The translations under genes were made by a program, and so were the position numbers. Below are positions 60,523 to 64,000 of a stretch of 64,000 nucleotides of DNA, one piece after another; within the stretch, counting starts at the first letter, position 1, and every line of letters starts with the position of its first letter. The notes beneath the pieces are model-generated. The model was not told the origin of the DNA and made no database searches. It saw nothing but the letters and a program-made list of their open reading frames with translations. The stretch spans positions 4,650,001 to 4,714,000 of the forward strand of contig NC_007951.1 in assembly GCF_000013645.1 (NCBI RefSeq). Reading direction: 5' to 3'. This DNA is from Paraburkholderia xenovorans LB400. Its GTDB lineage: Bacteria > Pseudomonadota > Gammaproteobacteria > Burkholderiales > Burkholderiaceae.

Positions 60523-61620
60523 TCATACCCGCTGAACGCGATCGCCCATCGACGACAGACGCGCCATCACGCGCCGGCTCATTTCCGGCAACGATGCGAT
60601 CTCGTCGGCCGCGCCGAGCGCAATCGCTTCACGCGGCATGCCGAACACGATACAGCTCGCTTCGTCCTGCGCAAGGGTGTATGCCCCTGCTTTCTTCATG
60701 TCCAGCAATCCGGCGGCGCCGTCGCGCCCCATCCCGGTCAGGATCACCCCAACCGCGTTCTTGCCCGCATGCTGCGCGGCCGAACGGAACAGCACATCCA
60801 CGGACGGACGATGCCGGTTCACCGGCGGTTCGTCCGAAAGGTGAGCAATATAGTTCGCGCCACTGCGGGCAAGCAACAGGTGAGCGTGGCCAGGCGCGAT
60901 ATAGGCATGCCCGGGCAGCACGCGTTCGCCGTGCTCTGCCTCTTTAACGGTAATCCGGCACAAACCATTGAGGCGTTGCGCAAAAGATTTTGTGAAGCCC
61001 GGCGGCATATGCTGCGCGATCAGCACCGCGGGCGCATCCGGCGGCAGCGGCACCAGCACTTCGCGGATCGCTTCCGTGCCGCCCGTCGACGCGCCGACGA
61101 TAATCAGCTTCTCGGTACTGAGCAGCGGATTATTGAACAGCGGCGCCGCGCCGACCGGCGCATGCGCGGCATGAGCGGCCGCGTGCTGCACCGGCGCGCT
61201 CTGGCGCACGCGCGCGCGGGCCGCCGCGCGAATCTTGTCGGCGAGCTTTTCCGAATAGTCGAGCATGCCGTCGCGAATGCCGACCTTCGGCTTGGTGACG
61301 AAGTCGACCGCGCCGAGTTCCAGCGCGCGCAGCGTGATTTCGTTGCCGCGCTCGGTCAGCGACGACACCATCACCACGGGCATCGGCCGCAGGCGCATCA
61401 GCTTCTCGAGGAAGTCGAGGCCGTCCATGCGCGGCATTTCGACGTCGAGCGTCAGCACGTCCGGATTGTGCTGCTTGATGAGTTCGCGCGCGACCAGCGG
61501 GTCGGGTGCGGTCGCCACCACCGTCATGTCCGGCTGGCCGTTGATGATTTCCGTCATCAGGCTGCGGATCAGCGCCGAATCGTCGACGCACAGTACCTTG
61601 ATCTTTTGCACAGCGCTCAC
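60523..61620 (-). CDS. cheB: Chemoreceptor methylesterase/deamidase CheB
   Basis: CheB removes methyl groups from receptors when phosphorylated. The 365-residue protein has a receiver domain (DD at 13-14, Asp59 in TLDVEMPRMDG) and an Ala/His linker. The C-terminal esterase has Ser178 (VGASTGGTEA), His204 (AQHMPPGF) and Asp300 (GMGRDGAAG). It overlaps cheD by four bases. Confidence 0.98.
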   Translation of the reverse strand: MSAVQKIKVLCVDDSALIRSLMTEIINGQPDMTVVATAPDPLVARELIKQHNPDVLTLDVEMPRMDGLDFLEKLMRLRPMPVVMVSSLTERGNEITLRALELGAVDFVTKPKVGIRDGMLDYSEKLADKIRAAARARVRQSAPVQHAAAHAAHAPVGAAPLFNNPLLSTEKLIIVGASTGGTEAIREVLVPLPPDAPAVLIAQHMPPGFTKSFAQRLNGLCRITVKEAEHGERVLPGHAYIAPGHAHLLLARSGANYIAHLSDEPPVNRHRPSVDVLFRSAAQHAGKNAVGVILTGMGRDGAAGLLDMKKAGAYTLAQDEASCIVFGMPREAIALGAADEIASLPEMSRRVMARLSSMGDRVQRV

Positions 61621-62369
61621 GCCTCCTCTGTAGTTCTGGCGTTGTTTGAATTAATCGGGCGCGAGCCGGCGCCGAACAGCTCGACCTTCGGGCGGGCGGC
61701 GGCGGGCGTCGAGAACAGCTCGACCCTGGCTTTCGACGCGGCCGGCGACGAAAACAATTCCACCCGTTTGCGCGCCGCGGCGAGCCGCTCGGCACGCGCC
61801 TGCGCGTTTTGCCGCATCAGCGCCTGCTCGCGCTCGGCCACGCCCGCTTCCTGCTGCAGGCGCAACTTCTTCACCATTACCTGGCCGGTGCGCGGCATGA
61901 AAGCCACCTTGCGCGGGTGCGAACCCTGCAAATCCTCTGCGACGATGCGGATCTTCTCGAGCGCCAGATAGCGGCGCACGAACTCCGAATTGCGGTCGCC
62001 GATGTTCATCGTCGTCATGCCGGCGAGTACCGCGCCGCCGCCGAACACCTTGGCTTCGAAGCGCTCGCGCCGGCCGCCGGCCTTGATGAGCTCGTTGATC
62101 AGCACTTCCATCGCGTACGCGCCGTAGCGCATCGAATCCGACGCGGCCTGGCCGACATCCGCGCCGTCGTCGGGCAACATGAAGTGATTCATGCCGCCGA
62201 TACCGGCCGTGCGATCCTGAATGCAGGCCGCCACGCAGGAACCGAGCACGGTGACCAGCACCATGTCCTCGCTGGTGGTGTAGAACTCGTTGGGCAGCAG
62301 TTTCACGCCGGGGCGCTGGAAGTGGTTGTCGTAATACAGATTGGTGGCGATCGGCAGGGCGCTGCTCAT
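61617..62369 (-). CDS. cheD: Chemoreceptor glutamine deamidase CheD, with repeated tail
   Basis: CheD deamidates glutamines on chemoreceptors. The 250-residue product has the catalytic block VTVLGSCVAACIQDRTAGIG followed by GMNHFMLP (Cys and His). It is longer than typical CheD because of a C-terminal tail. There the tetrapeptide VELF occurs three times at exactly 13-residue spacing (203, 216, 229), each of the first two followed by SxPAA. It overlaps cheR and cheB by four bases. Confidence 0.94.
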   Translation of the reverse strand: MSSALPIATNLYYDNHFQRPGVKLLPNEFYTTSEDMVLVTVLGSCVAACIQDRTAGIGGMNHFMLPDDGADVGQAASDSMRYGAYAMEVLINELIKAGGRRERFEAKVFGGGAVLAGMTTMNIGDRNSEFVRRYLALEKIRIVAEDLQGSHPRKVAFMPRTGQVMVKKLRLQQEAGVAEREQALMRQNAQARAERLAAARKRVELFSSPAASKARVELFSTPAAARPKVELFGAGSRPINSNNARTTEEA

Positions 62370-63316
62370 ACCGTCACCCCATTCGTCGTGTTGCGCGCCG
62401 CGGTTGCCGTCGCGCGCGCCGGCGCACGCACGCCGGCCGCGTCACGCGACAATTCGTAGACGGTCTGGCCGCGCAGCCTGAACGCCTGCGTGACGTAGGT
62501 GAAGTTTTCCGAGTGACCGGCGAACAGCAGGCCGCCCGACTTCATCAACGGCTCGAAGCGCGCGAGCACTTGCGCTTGCGTCGGCTTGTCGAAATAGATC
62601 ATCACGTTGCGGCAGAAGATCGCGTCGAATTGCGCGCGCAACTGGTAATCGCGGTCGGTCAGGTTCAGCTGCTGGAAGCGCACCAGCGCGCGCACTTCCG
62701 GGCGCACCTTGACCATGCCGGCATGCGCGCCCGTGCCCTTCAGGAAGAAGCGCCTGAGCCGCTCGGGCGAAAGGTGCTTCACCTGATCGAACTGGTACAT
62801 GCCGGCTTCGGCCTTGGCCAGCACCTGGGTGTCGATGTCGGTGGCGAGCACGGTGGCCTGGCGCGCGCCGCTCTCGCCGAGCGCTTCGATCAGTGTCATT
62901 GCGATCGAGTACGGCTCTTCACCGGTCGAAGCCGCCGAGCACCATACCGAAACCGGCTGCGCGCGGCGCGGCACGAATTCGGCAAGAATCGGAAAGTGAT
63001 GCGCCTCGCGGAAAAACGCCGTCAGATTGGTGGTCAGCGCATTGGTGAACGCTTCCCACTCGGCCGGATCGTTTTCCGCTTCCAGCAGGTCGAGATACTG
63101 CTTGAACGTGTCGAGGCCGCGCGCACGCAGACGGCGCGCCAGACGGCTGTACGCCATGTCGCGCTTGTGATCCGACAGCGAAATGCCCGCGCTGCGGTGA
63201 ATCAGTTCGCGAATGCGGGCAAAATCCGCCGACGTGAATTCGAAGTCCCTTCCCTGTTCGCCGGTTCTAACCGGGTCCGCCCGATCTGGACGTTGCTGTG
63301 CGCGCGTTGCCATCAT
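62366..63316 (-). CDS. cheR: Chemoreceptor methyltransferase CheR
   Basis: CheR methylates receptor glutamates using SAM. The 316-residue protein has an N-terminal helical domain (FTSADFARIRELIHRSAGIS) and the SAM-binding motif CSAASTGEEPYSIAMTLIE. FDAIFCRNVMIYFDK is in the core. I take the ATG at 63316; an in-frame TTG at 63364 has no support. A short basic N-extension may help bind receptors. It overlaps cheD. Confidence 0.96.
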   Translation of the reverse strand: MMATRAQQRPDRADPVRTGEQGRDFEFTSADFARIRELIHRSAGISLSDHKRDMAYSRLARRLRARGLDTFKQYLDLLEAENDPAEWEAFTNALTTNLTAFFREAHHFPILAEFVPRRAQPVSVWCSAASTGEEPYSIAMTLIEALGESGARQATVLATDIDTQVLAKAEAGMYQFDQVKHLSPERLRRFFLKGTGAHAGMVKVRPEVRALVRFQQLNLTDRDYQLRAQFDAIFCRNVMIYFDKPTQAQVLARFEPLMKSGGLLFAGHSENFTYVTQAFRLRGQTVYELSRDAAGVRAPARATATAARNTTNGVTV

Positions 63317-63521
63317 GAAAATTCCCGCCTGCGATACGAGCCATCCCGCTTTCCGCCCAGGCAATCTCGCCGGGAAGAAGGGATTGTGTTCGCGGGGTCG
63401 CGCCTGCCCGCGAGTTCTGCCGGCATGCAGTCGGCCCGCGACACGCCAATAAAGCGTGCTTCGATGATTCGCCCGTCATGGAGCGAGATGCCGAATGACT
63501 GCATGTCTTTTGTGCCACTTC

Positions 63522-64000
63522 CTAGAATGTTTCCCAGTCCGTATCCGGGCCCGCCGTGGCCGCGCTTGCCGCGGCCGGACGTGCTGCGGATTCGGATGCC
63601 GCGCGGGCCGTCTTCGGCTTGAGCGCCGGTTCGACGCGCGCAGCGCCTGCATCGTGATTGCCCGACGCCTGCGCTGTGCTGGTTGCCGCCGTGCCTGCGG
63701 CCGGATGCACCGCGCCATTCGCGGACGCAGGCGGCACGGCTTTGCCAGCGGGCTTGCTCTTGCCGCCGCTCGCGCGAGGCTGCGCCGCTTGAGGGCGTAC
63801 CGCAGCGCTGCTGCGCACCGGGCCGCCGGCCACTTTCCAGCCGTTCACCACCGCCTGCAGTTGGCGCGTCTGATCTTCGAGCGATGCCGCCGCAGCCGCC
63901 GCCTGTTCGACGAGCGCCGCGTTCTGCTGCGTGACTTCGTCCATCTGCACCACCGCGCGATTCACCTGCTCGATGCCGCCTGACTGTTCCTCGGACGCCG
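63522..64000 (-). CDS. Methyl-accepting chemotaxis protein, C-terminus only
   Basis: The visible ~158 residues begin inside the signalling domain (EEQSGGIEQVNRAVVQMDEV and NAALVEQAAAAAASLEDQ, the second methylation helix). A long Ala/Pro-rich linker follows and ends at DWETF. That last pentapeptide is of the NWETF type used to tether CheR and CheB. The 5' part lies past the window. The ligand domain is not visible. Confidence 0.93.
   Translation of the reverse strand, partial: ASEEQSGGIEQVNRAVVQMDEVTQQNAALVEQAAAAAASLEDQTRQLQAVVNGWKVAGGPVRSSAAVRPQAAQPRASGGKSKPAGKAVPPASANGAVHPAAGTAATSTAQASGNHDAGAARVEPALKPKTARAASESAARPAAASAATAGPDTDWETF

Noticed and set aside
63313..63504. 63-residue minus-strand frame upstream of cheR
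   Set aside because: Unrecognised, overlaps the cheR start, and lacks a ribosome-binding site; probably chance.

Overview
The window is GC-rich, densely coded DNA that looks like a chromosome of a Burkholderiaceae species, most likely Paraburkholderia. The reasons are the fli/flg/flh/che gene order, an ahcY-holin-metF operon headed by an SAH riboswitch, DUF2844/DUF3443 proteins, and intergenic hairpin repeats of the kind seen in that group. The genus assignment is inference; no rRNA or other marker gene is present.

Layout. (1) 1-4334, minus: the end of a dipeptide ABC transporter operon, with two paralogous binding proteins (DppA type) and the start of the permease DppB. A five-copy 49-bp hairpin repeat lies between the two dppA genes. 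(2) 4558-7572, minus: ahcY, a small membrane protein and metF, an activated-methyl-cycle operon behind an S-adenosylhomocysteine riboswitch. (3) 7676-16828: accessory metabolism, comprising a GT2 glycosyltransferase, a LysR regulator, a DUF937-OmpA envelope protein, a GMC oxidoreductase, an AidB-type acyl-CoA dehydrogenase and a coniferyl-type aldehyde dehydrogenase.

(4) 16858-56813: a nearly complete flagellar gene set. fliE, fliST, a second fliK-like gene and a free-standing FlhB C-terminal domain run leftward. fliFGHIJK and fliLMNOPQR run rightward. flgKL, ycgR and flgBCDEFGHIJ run leftward, and flgA and flgMN run rightward. fliA, flhG, flhF, flhA and flhB run leftward. A DUF1493 gene (32653-33036) and a HicAB toxin-antitoxin pair (48904-49493) are inserted. 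Sigma-28-like promoters are visible before fliS, flgK, ycgR and flgM. Flagellin, fliD, flhDC and motAB are not in the window.

(5) 57186-59042, minus: a DUF2844/DUF3443 pair of secreted proteins sits between flhB and the chemotaxis genes. The DUF3443 protein carries pepsin-like aspartic-protease signatures. (6) 59340-64000, minus: cheZ, cheY, cheB, cheD, cheR and the C-terminus of a chemoreceptor ending in a CheR/CheB-binding pentapeptide. The operon continues beyond the window.

How the genes work together. Regions 4 and 6 encode the export gate, rod, hook, motor switch, sigma-28/anti-sigma checkpoint (FliA/FlgM), flagellar placement pair (FlhF/FlhG), c-di-GMP brake (YcgR) and receptor-adaptation enzymes of one motility system. 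The most unusual points are the coupled FliK2/FlhB-C pair, an FlhG that lacks its ATPase lysines but keeps its FlhF-activating motif, the hexanucleotide repeat upstream of flhB, the dispersed hairpin repeat, and the protease-like DUF3443 protein.
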